Under the pieces are notes generated by a model. It was not told where the DNA came from and ran no database searches. It saw only the letters and a list, made by a program, of their open reading frames with translations. A stretch of 58,310 nucleotides of DNA from the NCBI GenBank assembly GCA_949283775.1, contig CASDTU010000023.1, positions 1 through 58,310 of the forward strand, in the 5' to 3' direction. A program made the position numbers and the translations under genes. Shown one piece after another: positions 28,888 through 38,950 of this stretch. This DNA comes from an uncultured Bacillota bacterium. Lineage in GTDB: Bacteria > Bacillota > Clostridia > Christensenellales > Borkfalkiaceae. Position 1 is the first letter of the stretch. Each line of letters begins with the position of its first letter.

Positions 28888-31269
28888 TTAAGGCTCCGTT
28901 ACTATTGCCAATTCTTTCAGCGCTCGCGTATACGCAATATATTTTTCATTGACGGTCATATCGGCGTCCACAACGGCGACGCTGGTAAACTCTAAACCTT
29001 TCGATTCATATACCGTCATCAAGTTGATTTTGTTTTTGGAAAGCCTGCCCGTATAGGAGAGCACATTGTAACTTTTCCGTTTGTAAGTTTCCAAAGACTT
29101 TTCCGAGACGATTACCGCTTTCAGTCCGTTTTTATCCCGAAAAAAGCCGGCTATCCCTCTGTTGGATATCCTCTGTACGGGAGGTCCGTCAAAACCGATC
29201 GGCCGCATGGAAATCTTCAAGTGTTCAGAAACAAAATCGACGATTTGATTTGTATTTCTGTAATTTTGATCCAAAGTAAAGATCTCACCCTGCGAAATCC
29301 TTTCCCAATCACGCAGCCCTCTGTAATCGGTTATGTTCTGCGCCAAATCTCCGTATACGTTAAATACGGCATCCTCGTTGATCCCCTTCAACAGTCTGAA
29401 TTCATTGTACGATAAGTCCTGCCCTTCGTCAATAAAGACCATGCCGAAGCGGGGCTCTAATTTTTCCCCTAAAAGCGAAAGCAATAAACAGAGCGCAAAC
29501 GCATCGCAGCGGACCAACCCCTTTCCCATGTTAAATTTATTTTTTACTTTCCGTACGATCTCTTTATAAAATAACCTGGCCAGTTCAAGCTGCGTTCCGC
29601 AATTTCCGATCCGCGCAAAATAGTAGTTGCCCCTGAGAACTTCAAAGAATTCGATGAACTGCCCAAAATACGCCCAAATGCGCTCAACGGAATCCATAAT
29701 CGTATCGATTTCTTCTATGAGCTCGCCTCTTTTGCTGATGCGATCGGCATACGTTTCCACTTCGATTCCGCCGCGAACCAATTTATACCGCTTTAAATCG
29801 ACAATTTCTTTTTGCACGGTCTCTTTCAGCCGTACCAAGTCATCCTTTGCTTCGGCAACGATCTGCCCGGAATATTTTGTTATAAATACGCCGGCCCGGT
29901 AAAAACTCAAAAGACGTTTGTAGAAAAAACTGTAAACCTTAAATTTTTTGTCTTCATAATCGATCGTAAGAAATTCTTCCGCTGCGGTAACTTCGTTCAT
30001 CAAGTTGCGGAAGGGTTTCGTATAATACAGACCGCCCTCCGCCTTTTCTTTAATCTCTCCCAGCACAGCGCGGCGGACGCGAATGCCGGCATTCTTTATT
30101 TTGCCGAATAATTCTATCTGCTCGCGGCAGCCTTTTGCGATTTCATCGATGGTATCCCTGCATTCCGGACTTTGAAACATACCGATGATCCCGTCATAAA
30201 TTTTTTCCAGGCGCGAAGAAATATCCGTATAAAATTTATCGGAATAAACATATTTTAAATATCCGATGGGGATTTTCGCACTCCTGTCAATTTTTTCGTC
30301 GATCGCCAAGCCCGCATTTTGCAGCAGCTGCATGAAATAATCGTCGATCGTCTTTGTCTTGATCTTTTCCAATTCAAGAACCTGCGACAATTCGTCGATA
30401 AACGCATTAAAAGAATCGCTCGGCGTTATGACTAAAACATCGCGCGGCTTTAAATTTTCATTGTTGTACATCAAATAGCTCAGGCGATGCAGCATGATCA
30501 TCGTTTTTCCGCTTCCGGCGCATCCCTGCAAAATAAAATTATCCCGCTCCGGTTTCGTGATGATCTCGTACTGTTTTTCCTGAATCGTTTCGATGATATC
30601 CGAAATTTCCGACTGCTCTTTGCGTGATTTTAAAATTTCTTTCAGATACGGATCAAAGATAATCTCTTCGTCCCTTCCGCCGATCTCTTCCTTCGTCAAA
30701 TAATCCCGCAAGCTCAGATACTCGTTTTTATAATCGTAAAACTTGCCGTTTGACGTCCGAAGCGCCCGCCGCAAGATCAATTTATAATTGTAATCGTTGA
30801 TCGAAAACTGAATCTGACTTTTTTGGTAATATTTTCTCGCAAGCGGCGCCCGCCAATCCACGATTTCAAGTTTTATATCTCCTTTTTTCCCGATATAGTA
30901 ACTGTTATATCCCTCCCGATCATCCAAAAGATCCATTCTGGCAAAATATGGTTCCGTGAAAAATCCTCTGTAACTTTCGATCTCGGCCCGCCACTCTTTT
31001 ATCTGCGCGTTCAGCCCGATGATCGTGCGGTAATTTTCCGCGTTAAAATCCTCGCCCCGCAAATCCTCGACTTGCCTGTACGCGTCCCGTATCTTCTTTT
31101 TTAAAGAATTGATGTAACAGGTCTTTAACAGCGACATGACAACCTCGACGCGCGTTTTCTCAAACTGCCGCTGCTTTTCCTCATCCAACAATTCCAGATA
31201 AAAATTTTTATCCGGATCTTTATGGGGCTGAATCAATTTTAACATCTCGTCCATATTCATTTCTGTCAT
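28888..31269 (-). CDS. helD: HelD-like RNA polymerase-associated ATPase (UvrD-type helicase fold)
   Basis: The 793 residues match the length of Bacillus HelD, which pries stalled RNA polymerase off DNA and recycles it. An N-terminal coiled arm (about 45-110, RVEVVMSLLKTCY...) precedes a HelD signature (PYFARMDLLDD, YIGKKGD, EIVDWRAPLARKYYQ). UvrD-like motor parts follow: Walker A GCAGSGKT near residue 248, Walker B MVFIDEGQDLSYNEF, QNYRNTNQIVDF, YESKGLEFTSVAV and IAYTRALKEL. The WRAP motif separates it from repair helicases such as PcrA or Rep. It is first of two genes with the HAD phosphatase and has an extended -10 promoter (TGCTATACT) just after the gua operon terminator. The gene symbol is by family. 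Confidence 0.82.
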   Translation of the reverse strand: MTEMNMDEMLKLIQPHKDPDKNFYLELLDEEKQRQFEKTRVEVVMSLLKTCYINSLKKKIRDAYRQVEDLRGEDFNAENYRTIIGLNAQIKEWRAEIESYRGFFTEPYFARMDLLDDREGYNSYYIGKKGDIKLEIVDWRAPLARKYYQKSQIQFSINDYNYKLILRRALRTSNGKFYDYKNEYLSLRDYLTKEEIGGRDEEIIFDPYLKEILKSRKEQSEISDIIETIQEKQYEIITKPERDNFILQGCAGSGKTMIMLHRLSYLMYNNENLKPRDVLVITPSDSFNAFIDELSQVLELEKIKTKTIDDYFMQLLQNAGLAIDEKIDRSAKIPIGYLKYVYSDKFYTDISSRLEKIYDGIIGMFQSPECRDTIDEIAKGCREQIELFGKIKNAGIRVRRAVLGEIKEKAEGGLYYTKPFRNLMNEVTAAEEFLTIDYEDKKFKVYSFFYKRLLSFYRAGVFITKYSGQIVAEAKDDLVRLKETVQKEIVDLKRYKLVRGGIEVETYADRISKRGELIEEIDTIMDSVERIWAYFGQFIEFFEVLRGNYYFARIGNCGTQLELARLFYKEIVRKVKNKFNMGKGLVRCDAFALCLLLSLLGEKLEPRFGMVFIDEGQDLSYNEFRLLKGINEDAVFNVYGDLAQNITDYRGLRDWERISQGEIFTLDQNYRNTNQIVDFVSEHLKISMRPIGFDGPPVQRISNRGIAGFFRDKNGLKAVIVSEKSLETYKRKSYNVLSYTGRLSKNKINLMTVYESKGLEFTSVAVVDADMTVNEKYIAYTRALKELAIVTEP

Positions 31270-31320
31270 AAATACGCCTGCCTCTTTCAGAGATCTCGCT
31301 ACAAAAATAGCTATTGATTT

Positions 31321-31329
31321 AGTATAGCA
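31321..31329 (-). promoter_or_regulatory. Extended -10 element (TGCTATACT) ahead of the HelD-like gene
   Basis: The minus strand reads TGCTATACT about 52 bp before the HelD-like ATG. No good -35 is present 17 bp upstream, where the U-tract of the gua terminator lies, so recognition would rely on the TGn extension. Confidence 0.45.
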
Positions 31330-31347
31330 TGCTTATGCAAAAAAAGA

Positions 31348-31379
31348 AACACCTTTGCAAAAATTTTTGCAAAGGTGTT
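31348..31379 (-). terminator. Intrinsic terminator of the guaB-guaA-guaA2 operon (32-bp perfect palindrome)
   Basis: AACACCTTTGCAAAAA (31348-31363) and its exact reverse complement (31364-31379) form a perfect palindrome; the RNA hairpin would have about 14 bp and a 4-nt loop. On the minus strand it is followed by a TTTCTTTTTTT tract. It lies 32 bp after the stop of the last gua gene. Confidence 0.9.
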
Positions 31380-31411
31380 AAAATTTTCGACATTTAAACT
31401 ATATATGTTGA

Positions 31412-32392
31412 TTATTCCCACTCGATCGTGCCGCAGGGCTTCGGTGTCAAATCATATAAGACGCGGTTTACGCCGGGCACTTCGCTCGTGATTCTCTTCG
31501 TGATATGCAGCAAAAGCGCAAACGGAACATCTTCCACGGTCGCAGTCATCGCGTCGATTGTATTGACCGCACGAAGGATCACCGGATATTCAAAGGAACG
31601 CTTTCCGTCTTTGACGCCGACCGATTTAAAATCGGGCACAATCGTGAAATATTGCCAGACCTTGCCTTCCAAACCGTTTTTGGCAAACTCTTCCCGCAAG
31701 ATGGCATCCGATTCCCGAACGCATTCCAAACGTTCCCGCGTGATTGCGCCGAGGCAGCGAACGCCGAGTCCGGGTCCAGGGAACGGCTGTCTATACACCA
31801 TGGAATCGGGTAAACCCAAAGCTTTCCCAACGACGCGAACCTCGTCCTTAAATAAGAATTTCAAAGGTTCGACCAATTCAAACTTCAAATCCGAAGGCAA
31901 TCCGCCGACGTTATGATGCGCCTTGACAGGACCGCTCTCCAAAATGTCCGGATAAATCGTTCCCTGCGCCAAAAACTCGATACCGTCCTGCTTTCTCGCC
32001 TCTTCTTCAAAGACGCGGATAAATTCCGCTCCGATGATTTTCCGTTTCTTTTCAGGTTCTGCAACCCCTGCTAATTTATCCAAAAAACGATCGACCGCAT
32101 CGACATAGACAAGGTTTGCGTCCATTTGATTGCGGAATACTTCGACGACCTGTTCGGGTTCGCCCTTGCGCAGCAAACCGTGATTGACGTGCACGCACAC
32201 GAGATTTTTCCCGATCGCTTTGATCAGCAGAGCGGCAACGACAGACGAATCCACTCCGCCGGAAAGTGCCAAAAGAACTTTTTTGTCCTTTACCTGCTTT
32301 TGAATGGCCTGAATCTGTTCCGCAATAAATTCATTCGCCAATTTTTCATTGTTGATGCGCGCCATGGATTCCGGTCTCTTATTGTTTTCCAT
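31412..32392 (-). CDS. Stand-alone GMP synthetase subunit (ATP-pyrophosphatase + dimerisation domain, no glutaminase)
   Basis: A 326-residue paralog of the C-terminal two thirds of GuaA. It adenylates XMP and aminates it to GMP. The PP-loop SGGVDSS is at residues 44-50; [16 protein letters not shown], the XMP-binding DLTPKPCGTIEWE end and the dimerisation domain are all kept. A class I amidotransferase domain is absent from the protein and is not encoded beside it. It may work with free ammonia, or borrow a glutaminase partner as the archaeal GuaAb does with GuaAa. It lies 52 bp downstream of a complete guaA, which makes it a tandem, well diverged paralog. An AAGGAG site precedes the ATG. Confidence 0.85.
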   Translation of the reverse strand: MENNKRPESMARINNEKLANEFIAEQIQAIQKQVKDKKVLLALSGGVDSSVVAALLIKAIGKNLVCVHVNHGLLRKGEPEQVVEVFRNQMDANLVYVDAVDRFLDKLAGVAEPEKKRKIIGAEFIRVFEEEARKQDGIEFLAQGTIYPDILESGPVKAHHNVGGLPSDLKFELVEPLKFLFKDEVRVVGKALGLPDSMVYRQPFPGPGLGVRCLGAITRERLECVRESDAILREEFAKNGLEGKVWQYFTIVPDFKSVGVKDGKRSFEYPVILRAVNTIDAMTATVEDVPFALLLHITKRITSEVPGVNRVLYDLTPKPCGTIEWE

Positions 32393-32444
32393 ACTCTAAT
32401 TCTCCTTCGCAAATAAAATATGATTTTTACCTATCAAAACGCTT

Positions 32445-33977
32445 TTATTCCCACTCGATCGTAGCGGGCGGTTTGCTCGTGATGTCGTATACGATCCGAT
32501 TCGCGTGCGGCACTTCGTTGATGATACGGACAGAGATCTTTTCCAGCACCGGATACGGGATCCTCGCCCAATCCGCCGTCATCGCGTCCACGCTCGTTAC
32601 CGCGCGCAGCGCAATCACATTCTCGTACGTCCTGGAATCGCCCATGACACCGACCGTTTTCGTCGAAGTGATGACCGCAAAGTATTGCCAGATCTCTTTA
32701 TCCAGCCCTGCTTTGGCGATTTCATCCCGCAAAATATAATCTGCATCGCGCAACGTTTCCAGCTTCTGCTTTGTAACTTCGCCCATAATGCGTATCGCCA
32801 GACCGGGACCGGGAAACGGCTGTCTGTTTACGACAAAATCAGGAAGCCCCAACTGTTTTCCGACTTTTCGAACCTCATCTTTGAAAAGGTCGCGGAGAGG
32901 TTCGATAATTTCTTTAAAATCAACGACCGAAGGCAATCCGCCGACATTATGATGACTTTTGATCACCGCCGAAACGCCCTTGCCGCTTTCTATGACGTCC
33001 GGATAAATCGTGCCCTGCACGAGAAAATCCACTTTTCCTATTTTTTTTGCTTCTTCTTCAAAAACTTTGATAAACTCTTTTCCGATCCTTTTACGCTTTT
33101 CTTCCGGATCCGCAACGCCTTTCAGCCGTTCCAAAAAACGCGCGCGCACATCGACTTTGATCAAATTCATGCCGATTTGTCCGCGAAAGACCGATTCTAC
33201 TTCTTCCGCTTCGCCCTTACGCAAAAAACCGTGATCCACAAACACGCAGATCAAGTTGTCGCCTGCCGCACGATGAATCAGCGTTGCGGCGACAGCGCTG
33301 TCGACCCCGCCGCTCATGGCGCATAAAACTTTTTTTCCCGCCAGCTTTTCCTTTAAAAACCTGACTTGCTCTTCTACGAAGTCCGACATGATCCAATCGC
33401 CCTTTGCACCGCAGACTTTATATAAAAAATTATACAAAATCCTATCGCCTTCCTGCGTGTGCCGAACCTCCGGATGAAATTGAATACCGTATATGCGGCT
33501 GCCTTGTTTTTCAAAACCTGCGGCAGGACACGTTTTCGTAGTTGCCGTTACTATAAACCCTTCCGGAACTTTGCTCACAAAATCCGTATGGCTCATCCAA
33601 CAAATATTTTCGCTCTTGATGCCGTCAAACAGCGCGCTTTGTGTATAATCAATTTTGCTTTTGCCGTATTCGCGCGTTTCGGCGTGCGTAACTTCGCCGC
33701 CCAAACTGTTTGCGATCAGCTGACAGCCGTAGCAAATGCCCAAAATCGGAATTCCCAGCGCAAAGATACTCTTATCCACTTGCGGCGCCCCCTGCTCATA
33801 CACGCTGTTCGGCCCGCCCGTAAAAATAATTCCGATCGGTGCATATGCCCGTATCTCATCCATGCTCATTGTATGAGGCTTCAAGTCGCAATAAACGCCC
33901 AGATCGCGTACTCTTCTCGCTATCAGCTGATTGTACTGTCCGCCAAAATCCAAAATTAAAACTTTTTCATGCTGCAT
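32445..33977 (-). CDS. guaA: GMP synthase (glutamine-hydrolysing)
   Basis: Converts XMP to GMP using glutamine, the last step of guanine nucleotide synthesis. With the ATG at 33977 the protein has 510 residues and begins [13 protein letters not shown], the usual start; a frame extension to 34028 adds 17 residues without family support. The class I glutaminase has its nucleophile Cys82 in GICYGCQ and the His168/Glu170 pair in FHPEVRH. The PP-loop is SGGVDS at 222-227, and [11 protein letters not shown] and [10 protein letters not shown] close the XMP site. It lies 68 bp after guaB. It is complete, so the downstream truncated copy is not needed for GMP synthesis as such. Confidence 0.96.
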   Translation of the reverse strand: MQHEKVLILDFGGQYNQLIARRVRDLGVYCDLKPHTMSMDEIRAYAPIGIIFTGGPNSVYEQGAPQVDKSIFALGIPILGICYGCQLIANSLGGEVTHAETREYGKSKIDYTQSALFDGIKSENICWMSHTDFVSKVPEGFIVTATTKTCPAAGFEKQGSRIYGIQFHPEVRHTQEGDRILYNFLYKVCGAKGDWIMSDFVEEQVRFLKEKLAGKKVLCAMSGGVDSAVAATLIHRAAGDNLICVFVDHGFLRKGEAEEVESVFRGQIGMNLIKVDVRARFLERLKGVADPEEKRKRIGKEFIKVFEEEAKKIGKVDFLVQGTIYPDVIESGKGVSAVIKSHHNVGGLPSVVDFKEIIEPLRDLFKDEVRKVGKQLGLPDFVVNRQPFPGPGLAIRIMGEVTKQKLETLRDADYILRDEIAKAGLDKEIWQYFAVITSTKTVGVMGDSRTYENVIALRAVTSVDAMTADWARIPYPVLEKISVRIINEVPHANRIVYDITSKPPATIEWE

Positions 33978-34045
33978 ACGTTCACTCTCTTTACAAATAA
34001 GAATGTACCGCATTTCCTCGCGGTACATCTAATTTAAATCTGATT

Positions 34046-35515
<1,470 letters not shown>

Positions 35516-35585
35516 TTAATAAAATTTATATCAACAGTAAAATTTATTGCAGTTTTTCAATCGGAAAACTATTTTTCCGCAACGT

Positions 35586-36188
35586 TTATTCGGAACAAAC
35601 TTGAAGCAAAATCTCTCTTAAATCGCGCAGAGCCTCCGACTGATCATCCAAATATTGCAAAGCGCTTAAAATATTGCCGCAATACTCGATATCGTCCTTT
35701 TCAACGGCGAGAAACGCCAAATAAGCAACGGAACTGTTTTCCGGAAATGGATCGCCGACCGCGCCCAGCGCAGTTTCCAACGCAAGATCTTTCTGTCCGA
35801 TCTCATACTGCGCACAAGCGACGATCCCCGTTGTATATTGCTGAAAATTACCGCCCGCATAGCCCTGGGATTCCGTTTTTTGATCTCTCTCCTTGCAATA
35901 GGAATAATAATCTTCCCGGCCCAATAGTTTTTCCCCATATTCGGCAACCGTATCATAGCGCCCTACATTATAGCACCTTTCGACGGCTGTTGCCAAATCA
36001 CTCGTCTTATTGCTGCGCTCAAAAACGGACAGACTGTATGTTGCACAGGCTCTTTCCATTCCTAAACCATTCGTAACATCGACCATGACGGACGGAAAAA
36101 AGATGCTGAATACTCCAAACGATATAAGACATACCGCCAAAAGCGCCGCCAATGTAAGTGTTGCAGTTTTTGCAATCAATTTTCCCAA
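35586..36188 (-). CDS. Hypothetical membrane-anchored protein with helical repeats
   Basis: I do not recognise this 200-residue protein. It begins with a basic start and one membrane helix (about 8-31, TLTLAALLAVCLISFGVFSIFF), then a mostly alpha-helical external part with paired helices and repeated small-x-large spacing (TAVERCYNVGRYDTVAEYGEKL; GIVACAQYEIGQKDLALETA), which looks TPR-like. Several cysteines are spread through it. It precedes guaB by 82 bp on the same strand and is divergent from a lipoprotein gene. No function is proposed. Confidence 0.6.
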   Translation of the reverse strand: MGKLIAKTATLTLAALLAVCLISFGVFSIFFPSVMVDVTNGLGMERACATYSLSVFERSNKTSDLATAVERCYNVGRYDTVAEYGEKLLGREDYYSYCKERDQKTESQGYAGGNFQQYTTGIVACAQYEIGQKDLALETALGAVGDPFPENSSVAYLAFLAVEKDDIEYCGNILSALQYLDDQSEALRDLREILLQVCSE

Positions 36189-36394
36189 ACCAGTATCCTC
36201 TTACTCAAAAAATTCACACACAAATTTTTATCTAAAAAAATATCTCGCCTTATATTTTAGCTATTTTATCATAAATCACCGAAAAATGCAACAGTGTAAA
36301 GAAAATTTTTACATTCGATTCAATATTTTTATCATTTTTTTCGAGCCGTACTAATACAATAACACTGTATAAAATATTTGATACGAGGTGCTAA

Positions 36395-37072
36395 ATGAAA
36401 AAGAAAATTTCCGTGTTTATTCTGGCAATATGCATGACTGCCCTGTTTTTGATCGCAAACGGCTGTTCAAAAACTTCCGATTATAAAAAACTTGTATCGG
36501 AATTCCGCAGCGATATTTATATAGGCACAAACGAAGAATACTCTGTCTTTGCGTCCTTTTCGCAAAAAGAATATCCGTATACGGCCGACGGCAACGTCGG
36601 TTCTATGACAAATATCTTTGAAATCGTTTTGACCGCTCCGCAAAATACGAAAGGATATACGGTAACGTACTTTATCGGAGAGAAAAGTTATACTTCCGAC
36701 TTGTCTTTTGACAGCGTAAAAATGGTGCATTATTGCTCGCAGTCGCTTGAAAAGCCCTCCGCGGACGAAATTACCTTTACTGTGTCCGAAACAAATTCCG
36801 AAACTTTTACCCCCGTTTCGATAACGGCAAAATCCGTCGGCGGCGCCAATATATTATCTTTGGACGATCTTTTGGAAAAAATCGTAACCTCTTCCGACGA
36901 AACGGCAAAATCTATCTTTTCCGATCAAAAATTCAGCGGCGAACTCTATGTAAGGCTCCTGTACGACAACGACAAATGTTTTTACTATGTAGGAGCCATC
37001 GATAAATCAGGCAAAATTACGCATATGCTTTGCGACGCGACGACCGGTGAAGTCATAGCTACGCGAAAATAA
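36395..37072 (+). CDS. Hypothetical lipoprotein
   Basis: A 225-residue secreted protein. The basic start KKK, a hydrophobic stretch to about residue 22 and the lipobox IANGC predict lipid attachment at Cys24; Asn at -2 is unusual. The mature part is rich in Ser/Thr/Lys/Glu and beta-type strands (YTVTYFIGEKSYTSDLSF). A C-terminal segment (YYVGAIDKSGKITHMLCDATTGEVIATRK) resembles the PepSY-like end of some exported proteins, which could inhibit proteases or bind ligands, but this is weak. A GAGGTG ribosome site precedes the ATG, and a possible extended -10 (TGTATAAAAT, TATAAA at 36368-36373) stands upstream. Confidence 0.62.
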   Translation: MKKKISVFILAICMTALFLIANGCSKTSDYKKLVSEFRSDIYIGTNEEYSVFASFSQKEYPYTADGNVGSMTNIFEIVLTAPQNTKGYTVTYFIGEKSYTSDLSFDSVKMVHYCSQSLEKPSADEITFTVSETNSETFTPVSITAKSVGGANILSLDDLLEKIVTSSDETAKSIFSDQKFSGELYVRLLYDNDKCFYYVGAIDKSGKITHMLCDATTGEVIATRK

Positions 37073-37140
37073 TCTGTCTGCACCCAATACAGACGCGGCA
37101 GCAACATTTTCCCTGATCTTATAATTTTTACAAAAAGCGA

Positions 37141-38253
37141 TTACTCTTTCAAAAAATCCGTCAAGATCTGATTCTGCACATACAGATATTGATCACGAAT
37201 TTTAATGCGGCTGTTTTTTACTTCTAAAAAGTCCTTGTTTTTTTGGAGCGCATCGTAAAAATCAGCTGTAAAATCGCTTGAAAAATTGCGCCTGTATTCT
37301 TCTAACGACAGTCCTTCTTCGGTACGAAAAGCGAGCATGACCATTTCAAATTTTGCGTCCTGCTCGCTGATTTTTTCAGAATCGATCACGGGATAATAAT
37401 TCGTCAGAATACATTTTATATATTCGTCCAGATCGCTCGTGTTCGTAAAACGAACGCCGGACATAAAAGAACTCGCCGCAACGCCGAATCCGATATATTC
37501 GCCGCGCCGCCAATAGTTCATATTGTGTTTTGATTCAAACCCTTCTTTTGCAAAATTGGAGACTTCATAGCGATTAAAGCCCTTGCTTTTTAAAAACTTT
37601 CTGGCGGTATCGTACATCATCGCTACCGTATCCGAATCGGGAAGCAACCCGTTCAGATAATCCGAATAGATCGGCGTTCCGTCTTCCGGCGTCAACGCAT
37701 ACAAAGAAATATGGCTGACTCCCCCTTCTATTGCAAGCTCTATCGACCTGCGAATGTCTTCATTCGTCTGGTCGCGAAGGCCGATCATGATATCTGCGCT
37801 TTTATTGGCGTCTCCGATCAGACGGCAGCATTCGGAAAAATCAGCGGACGTATGAATCCTCCCCAAATCTTCCAGCTGCGCATCCACTGCTGATTGCAAG
37901 CCGATGGAAAAGCGATTGATCCCCGCACTTTTATAGGTGCGGATTTTTTCTGCGCTTACAGTGCCGGGATTTACTTCAATTGTAATTTCCGCATTTTCCG
38001 CAATCGTATAAAAATTGCGAAGTTGCCGCAAACAGCCTGCGATCCATTTTTCATCGATAACCGACGGCGTTCCTCCTCCGAAATAAACGGTATCAAACTT
38101 TTTATTTTTTAAATCATCGGAGCGAAGTTTTATTTCTTTATAGACGCACGCCATATAGGCTTCTGCAAAGCCGATTTTGCCCGGATAGGAAGTAAAATCA
38201 CAATAACGACATTTCGATCTGCAAAACGGAATATGAATGTAAATTCCTGCCAT
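37141..38253 (-). CDS. hemW: HemW-like radical SAM protein
   Basis: 370 residues from the ATG at 38253, which follows GGAGGATTGT; an upstream GTG at 38268 would lie on the ribosome site itself. The start AGIYIHIPFCRSKCRYCDF holds the radical-SAM CxxxCxxC motif. Then come VYFGGGTPSVID, EVNPGT and the HemN C-terminal domain (about 300-370). HemW was long annotated as oxygen-independent coproporphyrinogen oxidase but is now seen as a heme chaperone or carrier; this one lacks the extra N-terminal part of true HemN. It lies downstream of lepA, the common Firmicute lepA-hemW order, but two short coding regions separate them here and hrcA does not follow. Confidence 0.9.
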   Translation of the reverse strand: MAGIYIHIPFCRSKCRYCDFTSYPGKIGFAEAYMACVYKEIKLRSDDLKNKKFDTVYFGGGTPSVIDEKWIAGCLRQLRNFYTIAENAEITIEVNPGTVSAEKIRTYKSAGINRFSIGLQSAVDAQLEDLGRIHTSADFSECCRLIGDANKSADIMIGLRDQTNEDIRRSIELAIEGGVSHISLYALTPEDGTPIYSDYLNGLLPDSDTVAMMYDTARKFLKSKGFNRYEVSNFAKEGFESKHNMNYWRRGEYIGFGVAASSFMSGVRFTNTSDLDEYIKCILTNYYPVIDSEKISEQDAKFEMVMLAFRTEEGLSLEEYRRNFSSDFTADFYDALQKNKDFLEVKNSRIKIRDQYLYVQNQILTDFLKE

Positions 38254-38307
38254 ACAATCCTCCGACACGATTGCTTATGTCACACATAGTACTAAAATTA
38301 TATCAAT

Positions 38308-38634
38308 TTAAAAGCGCCACAGATAAATTTCAAGGTCAACATAGAATAAATTATTTTCTTCATACACTGTAACGCCTTCTTGTTCCAAAAGCTGTTTTTG
38401 AACTTCCGGACCGCCGAAAGCAAATGCCGGCGCCAATCGCCCCTGCCTGTTTACGACGCGATGGCAAGGTATAATGCCGGGATACGGATTTACATGCAGC
38501 GCGTACCCCACGGCGCGCGATGAACGGACATTGCCGCATAGACGGGCTATCTGACCGTACGTTGCGACGCAACCGTACGGAATTTGTTTGACTGCGGAAT
38601 AAACTTTTTCAAAGAAATTTAATTCTTCTGCCAT
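38308..38634 (-). CDS. Short MGMT/ATL-family DNA repair protein keeping the PCHR cysteine
   Basis: The 108 residues correspond only to the C-terminal DNA-binding half of O6-alkylguanine-DNA alkyltransferase. The winged-helix YGCVATYGQIARL and the Arg finger in NVRSSRAVGYAL are present, and the active-site-like motif IPCHRVVN keeps Cys, where the bacterial alkyltransferase-like proteins have Trp. It may be a minimal methyltransferase or a lesion-flagging protein feeding nucleotide excision repair. The start ATG lies only 2 nt after the stop of an upstream start-less frame (38637-38819). It lies between lepA and hemW. Confidence 0.8.
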   Translation of the reverse strand: MAEELNFFEKVYSAVKQIPYGCVATYGQIARLCGNVRSSRAVGYALHVNPYPGIIPCHRVVNRQGRLAPAFAFGGPEVQKQLLEQEGVTVYEENNLFYVDLEIYLWRF

Positions 38635-38636
38635 AA

Positions 38637-38819
38637 CTATACTCTCTTGATTTTTTGATCAAAACAACTTAAATCGTCAAAATCTGCAATCCCTTTCCAA
38701 GCTAAGCCGCCGCTTTTCAAAATAGCGCTTTTTGGTCGTACGATCTCTTCTTCCGTTTTTAGAAATCCCCTGTATACAACAGAAGAAGGACCGCATAACC
38801 TTTCCGCAACAACTATTCT
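38637..38819 (-). pseudogene. Start-less 60-codon coding-like remnant in the lepA-MGMT gap
   Basis: The gap 38635-38950 holds no intact gene. On the minus strand a frame runs from just after a TAA (38820-38822) to a TAG (38637-38639), 60 codons with no ATG or usable start. Its translation looks protein-like (VVYRGFLKTEEEIVRPKSAI, then GLAWKGIADFDDL), with mixed charged and hydrophobic residues. In a second frame further upstream about 20 open codons end in FAKRFAAMFDKE and stop across the same point, as expected after a frameshift. I do not recognise the parent family. It could be a dying gene of the lepA operon or chance. I see nothing in 38823-38950 beyond the leader of that second frame. 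Confidence 0.33.
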
Positions 38820-38950
38820 TTATCGAACATTGCAGCAAATCTTTTGGCAAAATATAAAAACAAACCGTTTGTAACCTATCTTCCCTTGCAAATCAAACCG
38901 AACTTTTTGCGGATCGACAAACCGACTTTTTGAAGCGTGCTAAATTCAGG

